From: Avena insularis
Taxonomy: Eukaryota > Streptophyta > Magnoliopsida > Poales > Poaceae
NCBI GenBank assembly: GCA_023614405.1
Contig: CM042691.1
Span: 168,798,927 to 168,862,926 of the forward strand
Length of the DNA: 64,000 bases
Reading direction: 5' to 3'
This document shows, in pieces, positions 10,869 through 23,634 of this stretch. Position 1 is the first letter of the stretch. Each line of letters opens with the position of its first letter. A program made the translations under genes and the position numbers. Under the pieces are notes generated by a model that worked only from the letters and a program-made list of their open reading frames with translations, was not told the DNA's origin and searched no databases.

Positions 10869-13800
10869 TGTAGCACCCCGGGTAAACTCTAATTATAATA
10901 ATGCTTGTTGTTTTTAATTTTTTTTACATCATCATGACATCATCTTCATGCATATGATATCTCCAAAACTATTTTTGATAAAACCCTATATTATTTTCTA
11001 CATTACCTCTCCTCCTTTATTCTAATTATATTTCTTGCTATTTTAAAACGTGTAAAGTTATTTACAAAATGTTTATTCAACAAAAAAAATAGAAAATATT
11101 TTAAATATATATAAAAAAAATACCTAGACCTAAACCGGCCGGGCCCAAAAGGCCCAGCCGGCTGGACCAAACCCTAACCCTTCCTCCTAGCCAACACCCA
11201 CCCCTCACCCCACTCCCTCTCCCCGCCGCCACTTAACCTGACCACTAGACCGAACCCACACCACCTAAACCTAACCGTACCCGACCGATCCACCCATCAG
11301 CGAACACACGCACGCACCACTGCAACGCACGCGAGACCGAGCCCCCGCTCGCGCAGCACCCTGCTGTGTTGCCCGGCCCCACCCCGACGTGACCCCGCGT
11401 CAACGTGGACGCAACCCGCCCTCGATCCACTTCCTCGCAACCACCAACCCACGCCCTCGATCCCTACCCACCTCGTCTACTCTCCACCAACTCCCGGCGC
11501 CACCAGGCACTCTCCCGATCGCGATCCCCTCCTCCCGAGCCGCCGCTCGCCCGCTCTCCTCCCCGACGTGGCTCCCCTTCCTCCCCTGCTTCCACCTCCC
11601 TGGAAAGCCTGTCGTCGGAGCCCTTCCCCGCCTCCTTTGTGCCTACCGCCCACGATGCCGCGTCAGGCAACCGCCGCGTGCCTTCCTCTCCGCCACATCC
11701 CGTCGCCGCCTATGCCCCCTCCTCTCCCTCTGTGGCTCCCTGCTGCCAGGAGCTCTGGCCGTCCGGACCTCGTCCCGTCGTCGCCTGCAAGGTCTCGTCC
11801 CGAGCTGCTTCGTCTACGAGAAGCCTCACCAGGAACTTCTCCGTCCTGTTACCTCGAGGCCCGCGCCAACGGCCGTGACCACGTCCACCTTCGATGCCAC
11901 CGTTGCCCTTCCCCAGCGTCGCTTGCCGCCACTCCCGTCCTCCCGCGCGAGGGCGGCATGCCTGGAGCTGCACCGCCTCTGCTTCCACCGTCACGAGCTG
12001 AACGACCCCGCGGCCTTGACCTCACTGGCGCATCGAAGCCAACATCGTTGTTGTCTCTGTTGTTGTCCAATATCAGGTAGCCTTGGTATCCATCGATGCC
12101 TATGCCCATTCGGTTGCTTCTGCATGTTGTAGTACTTAATACAGAACAAATTGGCATGTGCCTCTTCGGTTGTGTATGTTTGACTAGGAATCTTGACAAG
12201 ATCTCCGACATTTGGGTACACTCGAAGACCACCAACAAGACCATCCTCACGGATTCGAAGATCGATCCCACCGAGCCCAAACCCCTCCGAAGCCCAAGAT
12301 CGTCCAGCCCTTCTAATGTGTGACCCCTTTCCGAGCCCCATATTTTTATAATATGATATATACTTGTTGCATACCAATTGATCCTGTTGCATACATATTG
12401 GGTGGTTTGGGTATTTTGTCGATTCACCGTATAATTAAATATGGAGGCCATACGCGGACAAATCTAGTCTTAGTTTGTCTTTATTTAAATTTGTGTAGCG
12501 CATCGATGATATAATTTTGCCTTGTTAATACAATATTAAATGTGGGGTATCTAAAAAACATGAACTTAATAATTAATTGTCGGGACCCTGGTTCCGCTTA
12601 ATATGGCCTAATTGCATCGCATCCTTGCCATGTCATACGTCAAACATGCATTATGCTCGATATTCTGTCGTAGTATTAAATAGTGCATCTGGTGTTTGTG
12701 CTAGTGTTTTGCTTCTTCACGGACTAGGCCGATGAGTTGATGCGAGAGTCGACCAGATCTTCGGATGAACCTTCGGCAATGTTTTTTAGGCGAGCATTCT
12801 CCCCCTTCCTGCCTATTTTACATTTCTAGTCTTTATTTCCTCCTATTGATCTATTGCTATCTGTGTTGCGATGCTCTAGTTTTCGTACCCGTGATATCCC
12901 TTGCAGCCTCTATATTGCCATGGACACATCCTATTGCCTGTTGATTGATAGACAGTCGGCCTTGCGAGTCGTAGTTGCTTTCTCAGGTGTTGCTTTGTGT
13001 CGTCGATGTTCCATCGTTGTTGGGTGGTTGACACATGCTTAATGGTGGAGAGGATCAAGACTTTAATTATTGTTTAATAACTAAAATTTAAAGTAGGTAA
13101 ATAATGCAGAGGCACCGGTGGGTAATAGACAATATTTGGTTTTTAACCGCTCACTGGTGTCCCGTAGGACCCCGAGTTCTTGACACCTGTTCCGAGATGG
13201 AGCGCGCTAACCACGGGTGGGGTGTGTGGGCACCCCCATCGATTAGTACCTGATTTCAAAGTACTGTACCAGGGGCCACAAAGTAGTTTGGGGCTTTATT
13301 ACTATCCTGTACTTATGCCATGCTTTACTACTTTATTTACTATTGCGCGTGGAGCGCCTGTACTGTTTTGGAAACCCGTGCCACGTTTTCGCGGTATCTA
13401 CAAGCCCAGTCACACTTCCGGGTTCCTAGTCGTTTACAGCCGTCGTCACAAACCTCTAGGTCCGTCTCGGAGACCGGCCGACTTCGTTACGGGTAGCTTA
13501 GTGGGGTGTCCCCCATGTGCTTGCTTTGGGTCTGGGAAACATCATGTCCGAAACCCCGTCGACATACCGTTGGGTGTATGTTTTGTGATCTTGTACCTAC
13601 CTGATCTGACAACAAGGGTGTAGGTGCGTGTGGAAACTTTGGTGCACCCCTACAGGGTTAAATCTTTTCGAGAAGCCGTGTCCGCGGTTATGGACGACTT
13701 GGAGCACAATTCTCGATCATAGACAACTATAACTAAAGTTTACTGTTATGATTTGACTTGTATCCGATATGACTAGTAATCAGCTTCACTACAACGGAAT

Positions 13801-14622
13801 GGCTAAATAAATGTACCAACAACTGCTGGGTTTGGGATATCTCGTGCTAATTGTATCTGACTAGTAAGTGTCGCAACTACAACGGAATGGTCAACTAAAA
13901 GTTCTCACTGCTTATTATATCAGGATGACTATCTATACCTGACTAGTAATTGCTGCAACGATAACTGAATAAATAAAACTACCAACTGTGTGACTTCCTC
14001 GGTTGACTTTCTTGTTTGGTCTCGAGGGGGAAATACCAGGATAGGTATGCTTGGTGGTAGTTTCAGGTTGGATCCGAATAGGTCTTTCTTATCCCTATCT
14101 GATAGCCGCCAGTTGTATTGAGTCTCTATAGGTTGTTTAGTGCATGCTGCGCTACCGCTTCAGTCCACCATACCTATGTGGCGAGGGCGAATTCTAGTCT
14201 CGCTGTCTTGGCCTCAAGATCTTGGCTCTTTTTTCCTTTGCCCTTTGTCGGCACCCCTTTTGTTAAGCAGGTTTTGAGATCGACGTCGTTACCAGGGTTA
14301 CCCTTCCGGCTTGGCCTGGGCAGGGTTATGGACGCCATTGGTTATTCTTCAAGGCTCTTAGCTCAATTTGAATCTTGTCTGTACTCGTACGTTGTATAGT
14401 TTTCAAGGTGATTTGGATCTTTGTACTGTATATCTGTATTCTTGACTCATTGAGTCGTTGTTGTATATATGTTTTGTGGGTTCCATCGAGGACTATTGTG
14501 TAATGATATTACTTTGTTTTCCACCCGCACGCAAGTGCCTGGTGGGCACCTTTGAATCGTTTCTATGCGGGTTTGGCGGGAATCGCTAAAACTTGTATAG
14601 GGCCGATTCCGAGGATGTTACA
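10869..14622 (+). repeat. Element C LTR 1
   Basis: It starts TGTAGCACCCCGGGTAAAC and ends GGATGTTACA. An AT-rich start is followed by a GGCCCAAAAGGCCCAG block, a C-rich 11.2-11.9 kb stretch with long frames on both strands, and a less biased tail. The frames at 11389-12132 and 11405-11878 recur in the other two copies, but simply track LTR similarity and base bias. Confidence 0.92.
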
Positions 14623-15475
14623 GAGTGGTATCAGAGCTCAGCAGTTACGATACCCTACTAGTCCAGCATGTAGGATAACCTAACTAACGGAGTTGTAGAG
14701 TGTCAAAACTATTTTGCAAAATCTATTGGATAGATCTGATTAGGTCCACTTTTACTCCTTACCTCTCTGTTATTCTCCTCTTACCTCAATGTGTTTGAAT
14801 CTACCCCTTATCTTTTCTTCGAGTCCAGGAATTCTCGTGGTTGGGTTTCCGTTGTACCTTCAGGGTTTCGCTTCCTCTTCTTGTAACGGTGCTTGTACAT
14901 CCAGTCTTCATGCTATCTGATGAGACTTTCATTTGATGTATCTTTCAGTGGACCCAAAAATCCACTAAAATTTTTCTTTGTATCTTCCTGTGTTTTCCAA
15001 CACGACGATCTCTTGTGCATCAGATTTGATGAAGCGCCTACTTCAACCTTTTGTTTCTGAATCTCGATTGACGAGATCTTCAGTCCGAATTCTGAGAGAT
15101 GGTTGCACAGTCTGCTATTCGTGTACATAGTAATGCTTTGAGTGCGGGGTGGAGTCTCTACCATACCACTACTCTTATCATTCGTTTTTGTACATTGAAT
15201 GGTGGATCGATGCAAATCAACTCGTTCTACAGAAGTTAGAGGTGGCCTTATCTTTTGATGGCTCTATCTTCGTCTTTTGTTTATCTAGAGTGCTCTCTTG
15301 AGAACGTGAGCACCTATCCTTGTTGGTGGTGTCGCCGATTTCAAGATGGAGAAAGAACCCTTGTTAGTGGTGTCGCGAGGATCTACATGAAGCGAGAAGA
15401 TTTCGGCCGTCGACCTTCTTCCCCATACCATGAGGCGGATCTCGAGGGCGAGATCCATTGTTAGTGGTGTCGAAT
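14623..15475 (+). other. Element C internal segment 1 (853 bp, non-coding)
   Basis: It opens with GAGTGGTATCAGAGCTC (primer site 14626-14637). No gag, pol or convincing polypurine tract is visible. The frames at 14913-15215 (minus) and 15255-15464 (plus) show no known domain. The segment ends GTTAGTGGTGTCGAAT against LTR 2. GTTAGTGGTGTCG also occurs near 15363-15375, a short internal direct repeat. Confidence 0.8.
14626..14637 (+). other. Primer binding site (tRNA-Met type), element C first copy
   Basis: TGGTATCAGAGC lies four bases after the end of LTR 1. It is the standard complement of the plant initiator-Met tRNA 3' end used to prime minus-strand cDNA. A second copy is at 19232-19243 after LTR 2. 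Confidence 0.88.
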
Positions 15476-18400
15476 TGTAGCACCCCGGATAAACTCTAAT
15501 TATAAAAATGCTTGTTGTTTTTATTTTTTTACATCATCATGACATCATCTTCATGCATATGCTATCTCCAAAACTATTTTTGATAAAACCCTATATTATT
15601 TTCTACATTACCTCTCCTCCTTTATTCTAATTATATTTCTTGCTATTTTAAAACGTGTAATGTTATTTACAAAATGTTTATTCAACAAAAAATAGAAAAT
15701 ATTTTAAATATATATAAAAAAATACCTAGACCTAAACCGTCCAGGCCCAAAAGGCCCAGCCGGATGGACCAAACCCTAACCCTTCCTCCTAGCCAACACC
15801 CACCCCTCACCCCACTCCCTCTCCCTGCCGCCACTTAACCTGACCACTAGACCGAACCCACACCACCTAAACCTAACCGTACCCGACCGATCCACCCATC
15901 AGCGAACACACGCATGCATCACCGCCCAGACGCTGAGACCGAGCCCCTTCGCGGCTTCTGTTGTGTTGCCCTGCCCCACCCCGACGTGATCCCGCGTCAA
16001 CGTGGACGCAACGTGCCCTCGATCCACTTCCTCGCCACCACCAACACACGCCCTCAATCCCTACCCGCCTCGTCTCCTCTCCACCAACTCCCGGCGCCAC
16101 CAGGCATTCCCCCAATCGCGATCCCCTCCTCCCGAGCCGCTGCTCGCCTGCTCTCCTCACCGACGTGGCTGCCCTTCCTCCCCTGCTTCCACCTCCCTGG
16201 AAAGCCTGTCGTCGGAGCCGTTCCCCGCCTCCTCTGCGCCTACCGCCCGCGATGCCGCGTCAGGCAACCGCCATGTGCCTTCCTCTCCGCCACATCCGGC
16301 CGCCGCCTGCGCCCCCTCCTCTCCCTCCGCGGCTCCCAGCTGCCAGGAGCTCTGGCCGTCCGGACCTCGTCCCGTCGTCGCCTGCAAGGTCCCGCCCCGA
16401 GCTGCTTCGTTTGCGAGAAGCCTCGCCAGGAACTTCTCCACCCTGCTGCCTCGAGGCCCGCGCCAACGGCCATGACCGCGTCCACCTTCGACGCCACCGC
16501 TGCCCTTCCCTAGCGTCGCTTGCCGCCACTCCCGTCCTCCTGCGCGAGGGCGGCATGCCCGGAGCTGCACCGCCTCTGCTTCCACCGTCACGAGCTGAAC
16601 GACCCCGCGGCCTTGACCTCACTGGCGCATCGAAGCCAACATCGTTGTTGTCTCTGTTGTTGTCCAATATCAGGTAGCCTTGGTATCCATCGATGCCTAT
16701 GCCCATTCGGTTGCTTCTGCATGTTGCGATTATCTGACGAACAAATTGGCATGTGCCTCTTCGGTTGTGTATGTTTGACTAGGAATCTTGACAAGATCTC
16801 CGACATTTGGGTACACTCGAAGACCACCAACAAGACCATCCTCACGGATTCGAAGATCGATCCCACCGAGCCCGAACCCCTCCGAAGCCCAAGATCGTCG
16901 AGCCCTTCTAATGTGTGACCCCTTTCCGAGCCCCATATTTTTATAATATGATATATACTTGTTGCATATCAATTGATCCTGTTGCATACATATTGGGTGG
17001 TCTGGGTATTTTGTCGATTCACCGTATAATTAAATATGGAGGCCATATGCGGACAAATCTAGTCTTAGTTTGTCATTATTTAAATTTGTGTAGCGCATCG
17101 ATGATATAATTTTGCCTTGTTAATACAACATTAAATGTGGGGTATCTAAAAAACATGAACTTAATAATTAATTGTCGGGACCCTGGTTCCGCTTAATATG
17201 GCCTAATTGCATCGCATCCTTGCCATGTCATACGTCAAACATGCATTATGCTCGATATTCTGTCGTAGTATTAAATAGTGCATCTGGTGTTTGTGCTAGT
17301 GTTTTGCTTCTTCACGGACTAGGTCGATGAGTTGATGCGAGAGTCGACCAGATCTTCGGATGAACCTTCGGCAATGTTTTTTAGGCGAGCATTCTCCCCC
17401 TTCCTGCCTATTTTATATTTCTAGTCTTTATTTCCTCCTATTGATCTATTGCTATCTGTGTTGCGATGCTCTAGTTTTCGTACCCGTGATATCCCTTGCA
17501 GCCTCTATATTGCCATGGACACATCCTATTGCCTGTTGATTGATAGACAGTCGGCCTTGCGAGTCGTAGTTGCTTTCTCAGGTGTTGCTTTGTGTCGTCG
17601 ATGTTCCATCGTTGTTGGGTGGTTGACACATACTTAATGGTGGAGAGGATCAAGACTTTAATTATTGTTTAATAACTAAAATTTAAAGTAGGTAAATAAT
17701 GTAGAGGCACCGGTGGGTAATAGACAATATTTGGTTTTTAACCGCTCACTGGTGTCCCGTAGGATCCCGAGTTCTTGACACCTGTTCCGAGATCGAGCGC
17801 GCTAACCACAGGTGGGGTGTGTGGGCACCCCCATCGATTTAGTACCTGATTTCAAAGTACTGTACCAGGGGCCACAAAGTAGTTTGGGGCTTTATTACTA
17901 TCCTGTACTTATGCCATGCTTTAATGCTTTATTTACTATTGCACGTGGAGCGCCTGTACTGTTTTGGAAACCCGTGCCACGTTTTCGCGGTATCGACATG
18001 CCCAGTCACACTTTCGGGTTCCTAGTCGTTTACAGCCATCATCACAAACCTCTGGGTCCGTCTCGGAGACCGGCCGACTTTGTTACGGGTAGCTTAGTGG
18101 GGTGGCCCCCATGTGCTTGCTTTGGGTCTGGGAAACATCGTGTCTGAAACCCCGTCTACATACCGTTGGGTGTATGTTTTGTGATCTTATACCTACTTGA
18201 TCTGACAACAAGGGTGTAGGTGCGTGTGGAAACTTTGGTGCACCCCTGCAAGGTTAAATCTTTTCGAGAAGCCGTGTCCGTGGTTATGTACGACTTGGAG
18301 CACAATTCTCGATCATAGATAACTATAACTAAAGTTTACTGTTATGATTTGACTTGTATCCGATATGGCTAGTAATTAGCTTCACTATAACGGAATGGCT

Positions 18401-19228
18401 AAATAAAAGTACCAACAACTGCTGGGTTTGGGATATCTCGTGCTAATTGTATCTGACTAGTAAGTGTCACAACTACAATGGAATAGTTAACTAAAAGTTC
18501 CCACTGCTTATTATATCAGGATGACTATCAATACCTGACTAGTAATTGCTGCAACGATAACTGAATAAATAAAACTACCAACTGTGTGAGTTCCTCGGTT
18601 GACTTCCTTGTTTGGTCTCGAGGGGGCAATACCAGGATGGGTATGCTTGGTGGTAGTTTCAGGTTGGATCCGAATAGGTCTTTCTTATCCCTATCTGATA
18701 GCCGCCAGTTGTATTGAGTCTCTATAGGTTGTTTAGTGCATGCTGCGCTACTGCTTCAGTCCACCATACCTATGTAGGCGAGGACCGCCGAATTCTAGTC
18801 TCGCCGTGTACTGGCATTAGTACTGACCACTCTCTTTTTTCCGTTTCCCTTTGTCGTCACCCCTTTTGTTAAGTAGGTTTTGAGATCGACGTCATTACCA
18901 GGGTTACCCTTCCGGCTTGGCCTGGGCAGGGTTATGGACGCCATTGGTTATTCTTCAGGGCTCTTAGCTCAATTTGAATCTTGTCCGTACTCGTACGTTG
19001 TATCGTTTTCAAGGTGATTTGGATCTTTGTACCGTATATATGTAGTCTTGACTCATTGAGTCGCTGTTGTATATATGTTTTGTGGGTTCCATCGAGGACT
19101 ATTGTGTAAAGATATTACTTTGTTTTCCACCCGCACGCAAGTTCCTGGTGGGCACCTTTGAATCGTTTCTATGCGAGTTTGGCAGGAATCGCTAAAACTT
19201 GTTTAGGGCCGATTCCGAGGATGTTACA
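15476..19228 (+). repeat. Element C LTR 2
   Basis: It runs from TGTAGCACCCCGGATAAAC to GGATGTTACA and aligns end to end with LTR 1 and LTR 3, with small differences (for example near 15915-15960 and 18775-18840). Frames at 15914-16513, 15961-16677 and 16002-16475 are copies of those in LTR 1 and are not treated as genes. Confidence 0.92.
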
Positions 19229-19440
19229 GAGTGGTATCAGAGCTCAGCAGCTACGATACCCTACTAGTCCAGCATGTAGGATAACCTAACTAACGGAGTT
19301 GTAGAGTGTCAAAACTATTTTGCAAAATCTATTGGATAGATCTGATTAGGTCCACTTTTACTCCTTACCGGCCGTCGACCTTCTTCCCCGTACCATGAGG
19401 CGGATCTCGAGGGCGAGATCCATTGTTAGTGGTGTCGAAT
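19229..19440 (+). other. Element C internal segment 2 (212 bp, internally deleted)
   Basis: It begins with the same primer site (19232-19243) and matches segment 1 to about 14764. It then jumps to sequence matching about 15405 onward, up to the same junction GTGTCGAAT. About 640 bp present in segment 1 is therefore missing. Confidence 0.85.
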
Positions 19441-22400
19441 TGTAGCACCCTGGATAAACTCTAATTATAAAAATGCTTGTTGTTTTTATTTTTTTACATC
19501 ATCATGACATCATCTTCATGCATATGCTATCTCCAAAACTATTTTTGATAAAACCCTATATTATTTTCTACATTACCTCTCCTCCTTTATTCTAATTATA
19601 TTTCTTGCTTTTTTAAAACGTGTAAAGTTATTTACAAAATGTTTATTCAACAAAAAAAATAGAAAATATTTTAAATATATATAAAAAAATACCTAGACCT
19701 AAACCGGCCAGGCCCAAAAGGCCCAGCCGGCTAGACCAAACCCTAACCCTTCCTCCTAGCCAACACCCACCCCTCACCCCACTCCCTCTCCCCTCCGCCA
19801 CTTAACCTGACCACTAGACCGAACCCACAACACCTAAACCTAACCGTACCCGACCGATCCACCCATCAGCGAACACACGCACGCACCGCTGCAACGCACG
19901 CGAGACCGAGCCCCCGCTTGCGCAGCACCCTACTGTGTTGCCCGGCCCCACCCCGACGTGACCCCGCGTCAACGTGGACGCAACGCGCCCTCGATCCACT
20001 TCCTCGCCACCACCAACCCACGCCCTCGAACCCTACCCGCCTCGTCTCCTCTCCACCAACTCCCGGCGCCACCAGGCACTCCCCCGATCGCGATCCCCTC
20101 CTCCCAAGCCGCCACTAGCCCGCTCTCCTCCTCGACGTGGTTGCCCTTCCTCCCCTGCTTCCACCTCCCTGGAAAGCCTGTCGTCGGAGCCCTTCCCCGC
20201 CTCCTCTGCGCCTACCGCCCGGGATGCCACGTCAGGCAACCGCCGCGTGCCTTCCTCTCTGCCACATCCGGCCACCGCCTGTGCCCCCTCCTCTCCCTCC
20301 GTGGCTCCCTGCTGCCAGGAGCTCTGGCCATTCGGACCTCGTCCCGTCGTCGCCTGCAAGGTCCCGCCTCGAGCCGCTTCGTTTGAGACCAGACTCGCCA
20401 GGAACTTCTCCGCCCTGCTGCCTCGAGGCCCGCGCCAACGGCCGCAACCGTGTCCACCTTCGACGCCACCGCTGCCCTTCCCCAGCGTCGCTTGCTGCCA
20501 CTCTCGTCCTCCCGCGCGAGGGCGGCATGCCCGGAGCTGCACCGCCTCTGCTACCACCGTCACGAGCTGAACGACCCCGCGGCCTTGACCTCGCTGGTGC
20601 CTCGAAGCCAACATCGTTGTTGTCTCTGTTGTTGTCCAATATTAGGTAGCCTTGGTATCCATCGATGCCTCTGCCCGTTTGGTTGCTTCTGCATGTTGCA
20701 GTACTTAATATAGAAAAAATTGGCATGTGCCTCTTCGGTTGTGTATGTTTGACTAGGAATCCTGACAAGATCTCCGACATTTGGGTACACTCGAAGACCA
20801 CCAACAAGACCATCCTCACGGATTCGAAGATCGATCCCGCCGATCCCGAACCCCTCAGAAGCCCAAGATCGTCGAGCCATTCTAATGTGTGACCCCTTTC
20901 CGAGCCCCATATTTTTATAATATGATATATACTTATTGCATACCAATTGATCATGTTGCATACATATTGGGTGGTTTGGGTATTTTGTCGATTCACCGTA
21001 TAATTAAATATGGAGGCCATATGCGGACAAATCTAGTCTTAGTTTGTCTTTATTTAAATTTGTGTAGCGCATCGATGATATAATTTTGCCTTGTTAATAC
21101 AACATTAAATGTGGGTATCTAAACAACCTGAACTTAATAATTAATTGTCAGGACCCCGGTTCCGCTTAATATGGCCTAATTGCATTGCATCCTTGCCTTG
21201 TCATACATCAAACATGCATCATGTTCGATCTTATGTCGTAGTATTAAATAGTGCATCCGGTGTTTGTGCTAGTGTTTTGCTTCTTCACGGACTAGGCCAA
21301 TGAGTTGATGCGAGAGTCGACAAGATCTTCAGATGAACCTTCGGCAATGTTTTTCAGGCGAGCATTCTCCCCTTTCCTACCTATTTTATATTTCTAGTCT
21401 TTATTTCCTCCTATTGATCTATTGCTATCTGTGTTGCGATGCTCTAGTTTTCGTACCCGTGATATCCCTTGCAGCCTCTATATTGCCATGGACACATTCT
21501 ATTGCATGTTGATTGATAGACAGTCGGCCTTGCGAGTCGTAGTTGCTTGCTCAGGTGTTGCTTCGCGTCGTCGATGTTCCATCATTGTTGGGTGGTTAAC
21601 ACATGCTTAATGGTGGAGAGGATCAATACTTTAATTATTGTTTAATAACTAAAATTTAAAGTAGGGAAATAATGTAGAGGCACCGGTGGGTAATAGACAA
21701 TATTTTGTTTTAACCGCTCACTAGTGTCCCGTAGGACCCCGAGTTCTTGACACCGGTTCCGAGATCGAGCGCGCTAACAACAGTTGGGGTGTGTGGGCAC
21801 CCCCATCGATTAGTACCTGATTTCAATGTACTATACCGGGGGCCATAAAGTAGTTTGGGGCTTTATTACTATCCTATACTTATGCCATGTTTTACTACTT
21901 TATTTACTATTGCGCGTGGAGCGCCTGTACTATTTTGGAACCCCGTGCCACGTTTTCGCGGTATCGACAAGCCCAGTCACACTTTCGGGTTCCCAGTCAT
22001 TTACAGCCGTCATCACAAATCTCTGGGTCCCTCTCGGAGACCGGCCGACTTCGTTACGGGTAGCTTAGTGGGGTGGCCCCCATGTGCTTGCTTTGGGTCT
22101 GGGAAACGTCGTGTCTGAAACCCCGTCGACATACCGTTGGGTGTATGTTTTGTGATCTTGTACCTACCTTATCTGACAACAAGGGTGTAGGTGCGTGTGG
22201 AAACTTTGGTGCACCCCTGCAGGGTTAAATCTTTTTGAGAAGCCGTGTCCGCGGTTATGGACGACTTGGAGCACAGTTCTCGATCATAGACAAATATAAC
22301 TAAAGTTTACTGTTATGATTTGACTTGTATCCGATATGACTAGTAATCAGCTTCACTATAACGGAATGGCTAAATAAAAGTACCAACAACTGCTGGGTTT

Positions 22401-23198
22401 GGGATATCTCGTGCTAATTGTATCTGACTAGTAAGTGCCCAACTACAACGGAATGGTTAACTAAAAGTGCCCACTGCTTATTATATCAGGATGACTATCT
22501 ATGCCTGACTAGTAATTGCTGCAACGATAAATGAATAAATAAAACTGCCAACTGTGTGAGCTCCTCGATTGACTTCCTCGTTTGGTCTTGAGGGGGAAAT
22601 ACCAGGATGGGTATGCTTGGTGATAGTTTCAGGATGGATCCGAATAGGTCTTTCTTATCCCTATTTGATAGCCGCCAGTTGTATTGAGTCTCTATAGGTT
22701 GTTTAGTGCATGATGCGATGCCGCTTCAGTCCACCTTACCTATGTAGGCGAGGACCGCCGAATTCTAGTCTCGTCGTGTACTGGCCTCAGTACTGACCGC
22801 TCTCTTTTTTCATTTGCCCTTTGTCGGCAACCCTTTTGTTAAGAAGGTTTTGAGATCGACGTCGTTAGCAGGGTTACCCTTCCGGCTTGGCCTGGGCAGG
22901 GTTATGGATGCCATTGGTTATTCTTCAGGGCTCTTAGCTCAATTTGCATCTTGTCCATACTCGGACGCTGTATCGTTTTCAAGGTGATTTGAATCTTTGT
23001 ATTGTATATCTGTATTCTTGACTCATTGAGTCGCTGTTGTATATATGTTTTGTGGGTTCCATTGAGGACTATTGTGTAATGATATTACTTTGTTTTCCAC
23101 CCGCACGCAAGTGCCTGGTGGGCACCTTTGAATCGTTTCTATGCGGGTTTGGCGGGAATCGCTAAAACTTGCATCGGGCCGATTCCGAGGATGTTACA
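19441..23198 (+). repeat. Element C LTR 3
   Basis: It runs from TGTAGCACCCTGGATAAAC to GAGGATGTTACA and is followed immediately by the CAAAG target duplication and then B's LTR. Frames here (19958-20386, 19974-20570 and others) match those of LTR 1 and 2 through shared ancestry. Confidence 0.92.
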
Positions 23199-23584
23199 CA
23201 AAGTGGGCTTGGGTTCACTTTGACTTGTTCTAGCAAGGGGTGAAAAGAATTGGATTTGTTTCTGTTAGAAAACTTGGACTAGGAATACTCAAATTAGTCT
23301 AGTGATTAACTTTGGTCAAAATGACCATTTTCTTATATATATCTTATTTTTGAATTTCTCTTCATTTGATTCTTCTTGGAAATGATTTAGATGATATTAT
23401 TTTCATCTTTCATACAATCCTTAGCATTCATAGCAATCAAACATGGCATTGCAAGCATTCATGCATTCATCACACACACACACACACATGCATTCATATT
23501 GATTTTAATTAACAAAAGTTTTTTAACCCTAAAATTGGGTGATTAGAACTTGATAATCTTGATTAATATTTTTGGGATGTTACA

Positions 23585-23600
23585 AACCTTCCCTCCTTAA
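23585..23600 (-). other. Polypurine tract of element B
   Basis: On the minus strand the bases just before the 3' LTR read TTAAGGAGGGAAGGTT, a polypurine tract of the kind that primes plus-strand cDNA. Its position directly against the LTR end at 23584 fixes that boundary. Confidence 0.75.
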
Positions 23601-23634
23601 ACAAAATCTCATCCCGAGATTTAAGAAAAGAAAA

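Larger units (their letters stand above)
10869..23198 (+). mobile_element. Element C: three-LTR, non-coding retrotransposon array
   Basis: Three LTR copies of 3754, 3753 and 3758 bp run in the same direction, each from TGTAGCACCC to GAGGATGTTACA. They are separated by internal segments of 853 and 212 bp that both begin with a tRNA-Met-type primer binding site. CAAAG at 10864-10868 and 23199-23203 is the target duplication around the whole array. Reference sequence without C is preserved in B's right LTR near 55630 (TTTGCAAAGTGGGCTT). There is no gag or pol, so movement would have needed proteins supplied in trans. The array most simply arose by unequal recombination between LTRs of one insertion. 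Confidence 0.92.
7285..23584 (-). repeat. Left (3') LTR of element B, split by element C
   Basis: LTR sequence occupies 7285-10868 and 23204-23584; element C fills the gap. It contains a (TTC)n microsatellite near 8780 that is shared with the right copy near 53520. The short frame at 7837-8127 recurs in the right LTR at 29934-30224, which reflects LTR identity rather than a gene. No other coding signal is seen in 7285-10868. Confidence 0.9.

Noticed and set aside
11389..12132. A conserved 157- to 247-codon frame present in all three LTRs of C
   Set aside because: The LTRs are almost identical, so the frame is conserved passively. The product is Pro/Ser/Arg-rich low complexity with equally long frames on the other strand.
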